DNA of 54,017 nucleotides from Sulfuricaulis sp. (lineage in GTDB: Bacteria; Pseudomonadota; Gammaproteobacteria; Acidiferrobacterales; Sulfurifustaceae), in assembly GCF_024653915.1 (NCBI RefSeq), contig NZ_JANLGY010000014.1:1-54017 (forward strand). The letters are read 5' to 3'. Shown one piece after another: positions 9,342 through 17,722 of the stretch. The translations under genes were made by a program, and so were the position numbers. How positions within the stretch are numbered: the first letter of the stretch is position 1; each line of letters starts with the position of its first letter. The notes beneath the pieces were generated by a model that had not been told where the DNA came from, did not search any database, and was given only the letters and a program-made list of their open reading frames with translations.

Positions 9342-10688
9342 ATGAGTAGTCCGGCGGGAAGCTTCGGCGGGCTCGCGGGCCTGGGCAAGCTCACGGAGCT
9401 GCGGCAGCGGATCTTCTTCGTTCTCGGGGTACTGATTGTTTACCGCATCGGGACCTATATCCCGGTACCGGGCATCAATCCCGCGGCCCTGGCCAAGATG
9501 TTCGAGGGCACGCAAAGCTCCATTGTCGGGTTGTTCAATATGTTTTCCGGCGGCGCGTTGGAACGGTTTTCGCTGTTCGCATTGGGAATCATGCCGTACA
9601 TCTCATCGTCGATCATCATGCAGCTGATGTCATCGACGATCCCGACACTGGAGCAGCTGAAGAAAGAGGGCGAAAGCGGGCGACGCAAGATTACGCAGTA
9701 CACCCGTTATGGCACGGTGGTGCTGGCGACTTTCCAGGCGCTCGGCATCGCCATCGCGCTGGAGAGCCAGACCTCGGCCGGCATGCCGGTGGTGGTCGCG
9801 CCGGGGTTCGGTTTCAAGATGGTCACGGTGATTTCGCTGGTGACCGGGACCATGTTTCTGATGTGGCTCGGCGAGCAGGTAACCGAGCGCGGGATCGGCA
9901 ACGGTATCTCGATCCTGATTTTCGCCGGCATCGTGGCGGGATTGCCGGGGGCCATCGCTCAAACGCTGGAACTGACCAGCCGCGGCACTTTCCAGCCGTT
10001 GTTCGTGCTGACCTTGTTCGCGGTCGCGCTGGCGGTGACTGCGTTCGTGGTGTTCGTGGAGCGCGGCCAGCGGCGTATCACGGTGAATTACGCCAAGCGC
10101 CAGCAGGGGCGGCAAATGATGGCGGGTCAAACGAGTCATTTGCCGTTGAAGGTTAATATGGCTGGGGTGATTCCGCCAATCTTCGCCTCGAGCATTATCT
10201 TGCTCCCGGCCACGGTGGTGAGCTGGTTCGGGCAGGCGGAGGGGATGGACTGGTTGCGCAATATTGCGACGACCTTGTCACCCGGTCAGCCGATTTACGT
10301 CATGCTGTACGCTTCGGCGATCGTGTTCTTCTGTTTCTTTTATACCGCCCTGGTGTTCAATCCCAAGGAGACGGCGGAGAACCTGAAGAAGTCCGGTGCG
10401 TTTATACCGGGCATACGCCCGGGGGACCAGACGGCAAGTTATATCGACGGGGTGATGTCGCGGCTGACCCTGGGTGGGGCGATTTACGTGACGCTGGTGT
10501 GTTTGTTACCGGAGTTCATGATCGTGAAATGGAACGTGCCATTTTATTTCGGCGGCACCTCGTTGCTGATCGTGGTGGTGGTGTGTATGGATTTCATGGC
10601 CCAGGTGCAGGCCCGGTTGATGTCGCACCAGTATGAGAGCCTGCTGAAGAAGGCGAATCTGACCGGCGGAATGGGCTTGCCGCGCTAG
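9342..10688 (+). CDS. secY: Preprotein translocase subunit SecY
   Basis: The 448-residue protein has ten predicted membrane segments and typical SecY stretches: [16 protein letters not shown] after TM1, [13 protein letters not shown] in TM2, and the cytoplasmic loop with [18 protein letters not shown] used to bind SecA or ribosomes. It forms the protein-conducting channel with SecE and SecG. As in other gammaproteobacteria it follows rplO and precedes rpmJ. Confidence 0.98.
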   Translation: MSSPAGSFGGLAGLGKLTELRQRIFFVLGVLIVYRIGTYIPVPGINPAALAKMFEGTQSSIVGLFNMFSGGALERFSLFALGIMPYISSSIIMQLMSSTIPTLEQLKKEGESGRRKITQYTRYGTVVLATFQALGIAIALESQTSAGMPVVVAPGFGFKMVTVISLVTGTMFLMWLGEQVTERGIGNGISILIFAGIVAGLPGAIAQTLELTSRGTFQPLFVLTLFAVALAVTAFVVFVERGQRRITVNYAKRQQGRQMMAGQTSHLPLKVNMAGVIPPIFASSIILLPATVVSWFGQAEGMDWLRNIATTLSPGQPIYVMLYASAIVFFCFFYTALVFNPKETAENLKKSGAFIPGIRPGDQTASYIDGVMSRLTLGGAIYVTLVCLLPEFMIVKWNVPFYFGGTSLLIVVVVCMDFMAQVQARLMSHQYESLLKKANLTGGMGLPR

Positions 10689-10719
10689 CGGCGGATTGAA
10701 GGTATTCAGGAGAAAGACG

Positions 10720-10833
10720 ATGAAAGTAAGGGCGTCCGTCAAGAAAATGTGTCGTAACTGCAAGATTGTGCGGCGCAAACGCGTAGTGCGCGTGATTTGC
10801 TCCGATCCGACCCACAAGCAGCGTCAGGGCTAG
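10720..10833 (+). CDS. rpmJ: 50S ribosomal protein L36
   Basis: This very short frame encodes 37 residues, [20 protein letters not shown] followed by a C-terminal part ending DPTHKQRQG. It is the zinc-binding form: C11, C14, C27 and H32 are present. An AGGAGAAAG ribosome binding site lies just upstream. It sits 31 bases after secY as in E. coli. The 89 bases that follow, before rpsM, have only a weak five-base hairpin (10835-10851) and could hold the alpha-operon leader. Confidence 0.96.
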   Translation: MKVRASVKKMCRNCKIVRRKRVVRVICSDPTHKQRQG

Positions 10834-10922
10834 AAACCTTGGGAATAGGTTGATTTTTACTTGGTGAATCAGTAACCTTGCGCGTTTTCTCGCAGGGGCA
10901 GGCAGCAGGAGACAGCTTCAAA

Positions 10923-11303
10923 ATGGCCCGAATTGCAGGCATTAACTTACCGAACCAGAAACATGTCTGGGTCGCGCTGACGTCGATATACGGTATCGGC
11001 GATACGCGCGCGCGCGATATTTGCGCCGCCACCGGCGTGGCCACGTCTACCAAGGTCAAGGACCTGACTGACGCGGAAGTAGACAAGATTCGCAATGAAG
11101 TGGCGAAAATCACCGTCGAAGGCGATCTGCGCCGCACCATGTCGATGAGCGTCAAGCGCCTCATGGACATGGGCGCCTATCGTGGCACGCGTCACCGCCG
11201 GGGATTGCCGGTACGCGGTCAACGCACGAAGACCAACGCCCGCACCCGCAAGGGGCCGCGCAAGAGCGTCATCCGCGGCACGGGCAAACCCACGACCGCA
11301 TAG
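10923..11303 (+). CDS. rpsM: 30S ribosomal protein S13
   Basis: The start at ATG 10923 gives [19 protein letters not shown], the normal S13 N-terminus, and 126 residues in total with the basic tail [20 protein letters not shown] longer reading from 10878 adds 15 unrelated residues and is rejected. S13 contacts tRNAs and S19 in the head. A run GCAGCAGGAGACAG before the start supplies the ribosome binding site. Confidence 0.97.
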   Translation: MARIAGINLPNQKHVWVALTSIYGIGDTRARDICAATGVATSTKVKDLTDAEVDKIRNEVAKITVEGDLRRTMSMSVKRLMDMGAYRGTRHRRGLPVRGQRTKTNARTRKGPRKSVIRGTGKPTTA

Positions 11304-11321
11304 CATACGGAACACTGAATC

Positions 11322-11741
11322 ATGGCCAACACTCCAGCTACACCTGAATCCTCCGCCAGCGCGCCGGCCAAGGTCAAGAAGCGCGCGAAGCGAAGCGTTT
11401 CCGAAGGCATTGCTCATATCCACGCTTCCTTCAACAACACCATCATTTCCATCACCGACCGTCAGGGCAATGTGCTTTCATGGTCGACCTGCGGCAATAC
11501 CGGCTTCAAAGGCTCGCGCAAGAGCACGCCGTTCGCCGCTCAGATGTCAGCCGACAAGGCGGGACGCGCGGCACAGGAGTATGGCGTGCGTTCACTGGAA
11601 GTGCATGTGAAAGGCCCGGGACCGGGACGCGAATCCGCCGTACGGGCGTTACATGCCTTGGGGTTCGAAATTGCCAATATTATCGACGTGACGCCGATGC
11701 CCCATAACGGGTGCCGTCCGGCCAAGCGGCGTCGCGTGTAA
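11322..11741 (+). CDS. rpsK: 30S ribosomal protein S11
   Basis: The 139-residue protein has the S11 motifs [22 protein letters not shown] and [21 protein letters not shown]11 lies on the platform near the Shine-Dalgarno helix. The N-terminus is slightly longer than in E. coli (129) and is Pro/Ala/Ser-rich. Confidence 0.98.
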   Translation: MANTPATPESSASAPAKVKKRAKRSVSEGIAHIHASFNNTIISITDRQGNVLSWSTCGNTGFKGSRKSTPFAAQMSADKAGRAAQEYGVRSLEVHVKGPGPGRESAVRALHALGFEIANIIDVTPMPHNGCRPAKRRRV

Positions 11742-11765
11742 ATTCATAACGGAGAGATCAACTCA

Positions 11766-12392
11766 GTGGCACGTTACAACGATTCCAAATGCCGTCTTTG
11801 CCGACGCGAAGGCGGCAAGCTGTTCCTGAAAGGCGAGAAATGCTTCACCGAGAAGTGTCCGGTGGAGAAACGCGCCTATGCCCCCGGCCAGCACGGCCAG
11901 CAGAAGAGCCGCCTGTCCGATTACGGCAAGCAATTACGCGAGAAGCAGAAGCTGCGCCGCATCTATGGGATTCTCGAGCGTCAATTTGAGAATTACTACA
12001 AGGAAGCCGCTCGCCACAAGGGTTCGCCCGGCGAGGATTTGCTGAAGATGCTCGAATCCCGACTGGATAATGTGGCCTATCGTATGGGGTTCGGTGTCTC
12101 GCGGTCGGAGACAAGACAGCTGGTGCGGCACAATGCCCTGCGCGTGAACGGTCGGCGCGTCAACATCCCGTCTTATCAGGTCCGGCCCAACGACCTCATC
12201 GAGATTTCCACGTCGGCACAGGAACAGTTGCGCATCAAGGCGGCGCTCGAGGCGGCCGGTCAGCGCGGGATTCCGGAATGGCTGGACGTGGACGTCAAAG
12301 CCATGAAAGGCACGTTCAAGAGCGTGCCGGAACGCAACGACTTGCCGTCGGATATCAACGAAAGTCTCGTCGTAGCGCTTTATTCGAAGTAA
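11766..12392 (+). CDS. rpsD: 30S ribosomal protein S4, zinc-binding form
   Basis: The 208-residue protein has the S4 N-terminal domain and the S4 RNA-binding domain ([35 protein letters not shown]). Unlike E. coli S4 it has cysteines C9, C12, C26 and C31 near the N-terminus, a complete zinc site of the C+ type. S4 nucleates 30S assembly and represses the alpha operon in enterobacteria. The start is GTG at 11766. Confidence 0.97.
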   Translation: MARYNDSKCRLCRREGGKLFLKGEKCFTEKCPVEKRAYAPGQHGQQKSRLSDYGKQLREKQKLRRIYGILERQFENYYKEAARHKGSPGEDLLKMLESRLDNVAYRMGFGVSRSETRQLVRHNALRVNGRRVNIPSYQVRPNDLIEISTSAQEQLRIKAALEAAGQRGIPEWLDVDVKAMKGTFKSVPERNDLPSDINESLVVALYSK

Positions 12393-12422
12393 CGCAATCC
12401 GTATTTTAACGAGGACGCTATC

Positions 12423-13436
12423 ATGCAGAGTTCCGCTACCGAATTTCTGAAGCCGCGTCTGGTGGACGTGCAGACGCTTTCTTCCACCCACGCGAAAGTC
12501 ACGCTTGAGCCGCTCGAACGCGGTTTCGGCTACACGCTGGGCAATGCGCTGCGGCGCATCCTGCTTTCTTCCATGCCAGGGAGCGCGATCACCGAGGTGA
12601 AAATCGACGGTGTGTTGCATGAGTACTCCACCATGGAGGGTGTGCAGGATGATGTGATCGAAATTCTGCTCAATCTCAAGACGGTGGCGTTGCGCATGCA
12701 CGGCCGTGACGAAGTAACACTGAAGCTTTCCAAAAAGGGCCCCGGCATTGTCACGGCCGGCGATATCCAGCTGGAACATGACGTGGAAGTGGTCGATCCG
12801 AAGCACGTGATCGCCACCCTCACCAAGGACGGAACACTGAGCATGGAGCTCAAGGTAAATCGCGGGCGCGGTTACCAGCCGGTCACGGCGCGCGCCGTCG
12901 GCGCCGAGCCCCGCACCATCGGTGTCATGCAGCTCGATGCCTCCTACAGCCCGATCCGCCGCGTGGCCTATACGGTCGAGAATGCGCGCGTGGAACAGCG
13001 CACCGACCTCGACAAGCTGGTTCTCGATATCGAAACCAACGGCGCCATCAACCCCGAAGAGGCGGTGCGGCGCGCAGCCAATATCCTGCAGGATCAGATC
13101 TCCATTTTCGTCGAGCTCAAAAGCCCCGAGACCAAGGCGGAAGAGAAGCGCGAACCCGAAATGGATCCGCTGCTGCTGCGTCCGGTGGACGATCTCGAGC
13201 TCACGGTGCGTTCGGCCAACTGCCTCAAGGCCGAGAATATATTCTATATCGGCGATCTTATTCAGCGCTCCGAGTTCGAATTGCTTAAAACACCCAATCT
13301 CGGCAAGAAGTCGCTGACGGAGATCAAGGATGTTCTGGCACAGCACGGCCTGTCGCTCGGCATGAAGCTCGAGAACTGGCCGCCGGCGTCCCTGAAGGAA
13401 AGGGAAAAAACCCCAGAGATGGGCTCCGCCATCTGA
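12423..13436 (+). CDS. rpoA: RNA polymerase alpha subunit
   Basis: The 337-residue protein has the alpha N-terminal dimerisation domain ([20 protein letters not shown]) and a C-terminal domain ([16 protein letters not shown] followed by [19 protein letters not shown]) that binds UP elements and activators. Length is close to E. coli (329). An acidic, Glu-rich linker (about residues 235-255) joins the two. Order rpsD-rpoA-rplQ is that of the alpha operon. Confidence 0.98.
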   Translation: MQSSATEFLKPRLVDVQTLSSTHAKVTLEPLERGFGYTLGNALRRILLSSMPGSAITEVKIDGVLHEYSTMEGVQDDVIEILLNLKTVALRMHGRDEVTLKLSKKGPGIVTAGDIQLEHDVEVVDPKHVIATLTKDGTLSMELKVNRGRGYQPVTARAVGAEPRTIGVMQLDASYSPIRRVAYTVENARVEQRTDLDKLVLDIETNGAINPEEAVRRAANILQDQISIFVELKSPETKAEEKREPEMDPLLLRPVDDLELTVRSANCLKAENIFYIGDLIQRSEFELLKTPNLGKKSLTEIKDVLAQHGLSLGMKLENWPPASLKEREKTPEMGSAI

Positions 13437-13461
13437 TTTAAAGCGTCGAAGGTTAATAATC

Positions 13462-13992
13462 ATGCGTCACCACAAAAGCGGCCGTAAACTCAACCGCACC
13501 AGCAGTCACCGCGAGGCGATGTTCCGCAACATGGCGGTTTCGCTGCTGCGCCACGAGCAACTGGTGACCACGCTGCCCAAGGCGAAGGAATTGCGCCGGG
13601 TGGCCGAGCCCCTCATCACGTTGGGCAAGACGGCCTCGCTCGCCAACCGGCGCCTGGCCTATTCGCGCCTGCGCGACCGCGACATGGTGGGCAAGTTGTT
13701 CGATGATATCGGCGTGCGCTTCAAGGATCGTCCAGGCGGTTATCTGCGCATCCTCAAGACCGGTTACCGGCGTGGCGATGCCGCGCCCATGGCGCTGGTA
13801 CAGCTAACAGAGCTACATGCCACCGAGACGGCGGCGACTGAACCGGTCGCCGAAGCGGGTTCCGCTCCGGAAACCAAGACGAAAAAAGCCGCCAAGTCGA
13901 AAGGTGACAAGAAAACCACCGCCAAGGCCAAGAAGAGCACGACCAAGAAAAAGACCGCAAAAACCGCCAAGAAAGCGGCAAAATCGACCTGA
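13462..13992 (+). CDS. rplQ: 50S ribosomal protein L17 with long basic tail
   Basis: Residues 1-118 are a normal L17 ([20 protein letters not shown], then the C-terminal [24 protein letters not shown]). About 58 further residues follow, first acidic/Ala-rich and then made of Lys, Ala and Thr repeats such as [17 protein letters not shown], resembling a histone H1 or Hc1-type tail. Most L17 proteins end near residue 120-130. The tail is in frame and ends in a TGA before a clean terminator, so it is part of the gene. Confidence 0.96.
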   Translation: MRHHKSGRKLNRTSSHREAMFRNMAVSLLRHEQLVTTLPKAKELRRVAEPLITLGKTASLANRRLAYSRLRDRDMVGKLFDDIGVRFKDRPGGYLRILKTGYRRGDAAPMALVQLTELHATETAATEPVAEAGSAPETKTKKAAKSKGDKKTTAKAKKSTTKKKTAKTAKKAAKST

Positions 13993-14017
13993 ATTCAGCA
14001 GGTATCTAGAGAAAGAG

Positions 14018-14043
14018 AAGGCCGGGATCTCCCCGGCTTTTTT
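14018..14043 (+). terminator. Intrinsic terminator after rplQ
   Basis: GCCGGG (14021-14026) pairs with CCCGGC (14032-14037), a short loop lies between, and a run of Ts follows at 14038-14043. It closes the ribosomal protein region. Confidence 0.9.
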
Positions 14044-14248
14044 CTGCCCCCCGTCGTTTCATGCCGGCCGGCGCGCAGCCGGTTCCGGCGCTGCCGCAAT
14101 GTGGCATTGGGCTACATTTGCGGGTTATGCATCGCCCTAACAGGTTAATTCACAAAGCTAAATTCCAGACGGTATGTGGTATGTGAATTGCACACAGTTT
14201 CGATGGATTCCTGTGTCCCACGCTGAATTATTCGAGGCTTTCCAGCAG

Positions 14249-15481
14249 ATGTCTGCGGCAAAAAAGAAGATCAGCACCTTGGACCTCAAGCCAGGCATGT
14301 ATGTTTCCCGGCTGGACCGCCCATGGCGTGAGGCCGACGTGCTGTTTCAGGGTTTCTACGTCAACTCCTTTGAGCAGATAGAAGAACTGCGAAACAAGTT
14401 CAAGCATGTCTATATTGATACCTGGCGCAACAGTGCGCCGGGAAATAAAACAACCGCCGCCAACGAAGATGCGCTCGACGCAGAGTTGCAGAATATCTGC
14501 GGCCATCCCAAGCGCGATAACGTGTACAAGGATACGACAAGCGTCGAAGAAGAGCTTGTCGTCGCACAAGAGGTGCATAAGCAGGCCACGGAGGCCGTAG
14601 CCGAGATGATGGCGTGCCTGAAGGCGGGGAATTCGCTCAAGCTGGTCATGATCCACAATGTCGTTACTGACTTGATGGAAAGCATCCTGCGGAACCCGGA
14701 TGCGTTTTCGTGGTTGATGCACCTGAAGAAAAAAGATTCCTATACCTACACGCATTCCATCGACTCCTGCGCCCTGGCCGTCACGTTCGGCCGGCATCTC
14801 GGCTTGCCACGCGAAAGTCTGCTCAGTCTGGGTACCGGGGCGCTCCTGTTCGACGTGGGCAAGACCAAACTTCCCGAGGGTTTGTTAAACAAGCCCGGGC
14901 GGCTGTCACCGGATGAATTCCAGGTCATGAAGAAGCACGTTGATTACGGCGTGGATATCATCACCAAGATCAAAGGCAGCGGTATGGAAATGGTTGACAT
15001 GGTCAGGGCTCACCACGAGCGATTTAACGGTAGCGGTTACCCGCTGGGAACCCGGGGCCCGGACATCCCGCTGTTCGGACGTATCGCCGGCATCCTGGAT
15101 TGTTACGACGCCATCACCAGCGACCGTTCCTATCAGCAGGCGATTTCGCCGCATCAGGCGCTGCGAGTTCTTTATGGTGCTCGCAACACGGCTTTTCAGG
15201 AGGAGCTGGTTGAACAGTTCATCCAGTGTCTTGGTGTTTATCCGACTGGCAGCCTGGTGGAGTTGGTCAGTGGCGAAGTGGGTATCGTCATTGCGCAGAA
15301 TCGCGTGCGGCGACTGCGCCCGAAAATCATGATGATTCTGGACCATAACAAGGTGGCCCTGAAAAATTTTGAAACCATCGATCTTGACCGGGAAACTCCC
15401 GGAAAGAACCTGGAAATTGCCAACGTACTTCCTCCCGGCACCCATGGCATTGACCCCAAAGAATACTATCTCGGGGAATAA
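14249..15481 (+). CDS. HD-GYP domain protein with altered HD dyad
   Basis: From ATG 14249 the protein has 410 residues: an N-terminal DUF3391-like region (ISTLDLKPGMYVSRLDRPW), a linker, an HD-GYP domain (about 160-310) and a C-terminal tail. HD-GYP proteins usually hydrolyse cyclic di-GMP. Here the expected LLHDIGK reads LLFDVGK, so the metal-binding His is Phe201, while Asp202, the HH pair (255-256), the GYP motif (263-265) and DCYDAITSDRSY are kept. It may be inactive or a binding/sensing protein. An upstream ATG at 14174 would add 25 residues, but related sequence starts at the chosen site. A paralogue lies at 48329-49612. Confidence 0.9.
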   Translation: MSAAKKKISTLDLKPGMYVSRLDRPWREADVLFQGFYVNSFEQIEELRNKFKHVYIDTWRNSAPGNKTTAANEDALDAELQNICGHPKRDNVYKDTTSVEEELVVAQEVHKQATEAVAEMMACLKAGNSLKLVMIHNVVTDLMESILRNPDAFSWLMHLKKKDSYTYTHSIDSCALAVTFGRHLGLPRESLLSLGTGALLFDVGKTKLPEGLLNKPGRLSPDEFQVMKKHVDYGVDIITKIKGSGMEMVDMVRAHHERFNGSGYPLGTRGPDIPLFGRIAGILDCYDAITSDRSYQQAISPHQALRVLYGARNTAFQEELVEQFIQCLGVYPTGSLVELVSGEVGIVIAQNRVRRLRPKIMMILDHNKVALKNFETIDLDRETPGKNLEIANVLPPGTHGIDPKEYYLGE

Positions 15482-15571
15482 CATGAACAGCAGCAGTTTC
15501 CTTAATTACCGTGGGCGTCATGCGGTGCCCGCGGAATGCCGGAATTCACGGACTGTCGCAGGGTGCCCATC

Positions 15572-16879
15572 ATGAATTTTCCGATACCTAAACAGGATCG
15601 GTCGGCTTTTGTTGGCGAGCTGCAGAGGTACGTGGACAAGAGCCGCCGGGATGGTTCCCTGCTGGGCGTGATGCTGATCCATTTGCATCGCGTCGTCGAG
15701 CTCAATACATCATTCGGCTACAAGGTTGGCGATCGTCTGCTTGCCATCGTGCGTGACCGGATCGGAAAGATACTGCGTCCGAACGACAGCATCGAGCGCA
15801 TCGGCGATCATGATTTCGTGCTGGTTTTACCATCGCCCAAGAACGTGGGTCATGCGAGCCTGGCAGCTAACCGGATCGTAAATGTCCTTGAAGAGCCGCT
15901 CGAAATAGACGGCAATGCCATCAAGGCCAGTGTCGCTATCGGTATCGCCCTGTTTCCCGAACATGCCCAGGAAGCTGACGCGCTGCTGAGGTTGGCAGAC
16001 GTTGCTTTGGCAGGCGCAATCCAGTCGAACAGCCCCATCAAGATATGCGCTGAAGTGCCTGACAAAGGAACGCTTTCCTCGTTCATTATCGAGAGCGAAT
16101 TGCGTCATGCTTTGATGAATGACGAGTTTATCCTCTACTATCAGCCCAAAATCGATCTGGCTACGCGCCAGGTTTGCGGTGCCGAGGCTCTTTCGCGCTG
16201 GAACAATCCAGCGCGCGGGCTCGTCCCACCGGATGTGTTCATCCCGGTGGCGGAGCAGACGAATCTCATGCTGCCTTTCACGCTCTGGTCATTGAACCTG
16301 GCGGCGCGGCAGTTCGGTGAGTTCAACCGGCTCTCCAAGAATTTTTCCGTGGCGGTGAACCTCTCGGCAACGGTACTTTATGACCCCGACGTGGTTGATT
16401 TGATCAATCGCACCATCAAGATCTGGAGTATCAGGCCGGAGCAGCTGGTTCTGGAGGTCACGGAAAGCGCCATGATGGTGGACCCGAAGACCAGCCTGGA
16501 GACACTCAATCGGTTTCATGACCTCGGTGTGATGTTGTCCATCGACGACTTCGGGACCGGTTATTCGTCGCTCGCTTATGTAAAGAAAATGCCGGTGAAC
16601 GAATTGAAGATCGACAAATCTTTCGTCATGAACATGGATAAGGACAAGGGCGATGCCATGATCGTGCGCACCGTCATTGACATGGCGCATAATTTTGAAA
16701 TTGCGGTTACTGCCGAAGGTGTCGAGAGTCAGCTGATTCTTGAACAGCTGGCCGAGCTGGGCTGTGATTGCGCGCAGGGATTCTATCTGGCCAAACCGAT
16801 GCCAGCCGCGAATTTGATCGACTGGCTGCAGGTTTCGCCATGGGCCAGGCAAACCGGAATGCGTTCCGTAACCGGTTGA
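15572..16879 (+). CDS. c-di-GMP phosphodiesterase (EAL) with degenerate GGDEF
   Basis: The 435-residue soluble protein has a GGDEF-like domain (about 1-165) whose active motif reads GDHDF (78-82), so cyclase activity is unlikely, and an EAL domain (about 170-425). The EAL domain keeps EAL (205-207), a VNLSA segment, EVTES, the loop DDFGTGYSS, LKIDKSFV and AEGVES, all expected for an active phosphodiesterase. No membrane segment or sensor domain is seen. The start at 15572 follows an AGGG at fair spacing; an earlier ATG at 15536 is possible. It lies 90 bases after the HD-GYP gene and is probably co-regulated. Confidence 0.92.
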   Translation: MNFPIPKQDRSAFVGELQRYVDKSRRDGSLLGVMLIHLHRVVELNTSFGYKVGDRLLAIVRDRIGKILRPNDSIERIGDHDFVLVLPSPKNVGHASLAANRIVNVLEEPLEIDGNAIKASVAIGIALFPEHAQEADALLRLADVALAGAIQSNSPIKICAEVPDKGTLSSFIIESELRHALMNDEFILYYQPKIDLATRQVCGAEALSRWNNPARGLVPPDVFIPVAEQTNLMLPFTLWSLNLAARQFGEFNRLSKNFSVAVNLSATVLYDPDVVDLINRTIKIWSIRPEQLVLEVTESAMMVDPKTSLETLNRFHDLGVMLSIDDFGTGYSSLAYVKKMPVNELKIDKSFVMNMDKDKGDAMIVRTVIDMAHNFEIAVTAEGVESQLILEQLAELGCDCAQGFYLAKPMPAANLIDWLQVSPWARQTGMRSVTG

Positions 16880-16990
16880 TTGGTTTCGGCATCATTTCTT
16901 TCTGTCACCTCCTCCTTAGCAGACGTCAGACGTAACATCCGCCGGATAGGCGGCCATAGCGGCCTAATTAATAGTGTTACTATTCCAGAT

Positions 16991-17722
16991 GTGATCGTCC
17001 TGTTTACCGATTTCGGCTATGCCGATCCCTATGTTGGCCAATTGCACGCCGTATTGACGCGCGAGGCGCCGGGCGCGCCGGTTATCGACCTGTTCCATTG
17101 CGTTCCGGATTTCAATATCCGTGCGGCGGCCTATCTGCTGCCGGCCTACACTCGCGATTTTCCGCCGGACACGGTATTTGTCTGTGTTGTTGACCCGGGC
17201 GTAGGTGGTGATCGCCGCCCGGTCATGCTCCGGGCGGACAAGCGCTGGTATGTTGGCCCCGACAATGGCTTGTTAGAGATGGTGAAACGCCGAGCCAGCG
17301 AACATCAATGTCACTTGATTCGCTGGCGTCCGGAGAAGTTGTCAACGAGCTTCCACGGACGCGACCTGTTTGCACCGGTCGCGGCACGGCTGGCGCGCGG
17401 GGAGGTGCCGGAAGCCGATCCTGTCGAATTGACAGTCCCCGCTGATGCACCGTGGCCGGATGACTTGTCAGAAATTATCTATATAGATCATTACGGTAAC
17501 GCCATCACCGGTCTGCGGGCCACGTCGGTGTCTGTCAGCCAGGTCATTCGTGTCGGCGGAGAGGTGTTAAAATACGCCCGGGTTTTTTCCGATGTGCCGC
17601 CGGGCACGGCTTTCTGGTACGAAAATGCCAACGGACTCGTCGAGATTGCCGTTAATGGAGGCAGCGCGGCAGTGCGGCTAGTCCTCAAACTCGGTGACCC
17701 ACTTACATTAATACGGCCATGA
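16991..17722 (+). CDS. SAM hydroxide adenosyltransferase family protein (DUF62)
   Basis: The frame from GTG 16991 gives 243 residues beginning VIVLFTDFGYADPYVGQ, the conserved N-terminus of the SAM hydroxide adenosyltransferase (fluorinase-related) family. Other family stretches are VDPGVGGDRRPV, WYVGPDNGLL, TSFHGRDLFAPVAA and IYIDHYGNAITGL. Members hydrolyse S-adenosylmethionine to adenosine and methionine; the physiological purpose is not settled. In-frame sequence extends back to a TTG at 16880, but those 37 residues do not resemble the family. Its stop overlaps the next gene by four bases (ATGA). Confidence 0.88.
   Translation: MIVLFTDFGYADPYVGQLHAVLTREAPGAPVIDLFHCVPDFNIRAAAYLLPAYTRDFPPDTVFVCVVDPGVGGDRRPVMLRADKRWYVGPDNGLLEMVKRRASEHQCHLIRWRPEKLSTSFHGRDLFAPVAARLARGEVPEADPVELTVPADAPWPDDLSEIIYIDHYGNAITGLRATSVSVSQVIRVGGEVLKYARVFSDVPPGTAFWYENANGLVEIAVNGGSAAVRLVLKLGDPLTLIRP

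Noticed and set aside
9313-9345. A ten-codon frame ([10 protein letters not shown]) just before secY.
   Set aside because: Too short to support; it may be a leader peptide, but there is no attenuator structure.
11934-13463. A long open frame (509 residues) on the minus strand across rpsD and rpoA.
   Set aside because: It is antisense to two highly conserved genes and its composition is that of a GC-rich shadow frame; no known domain.
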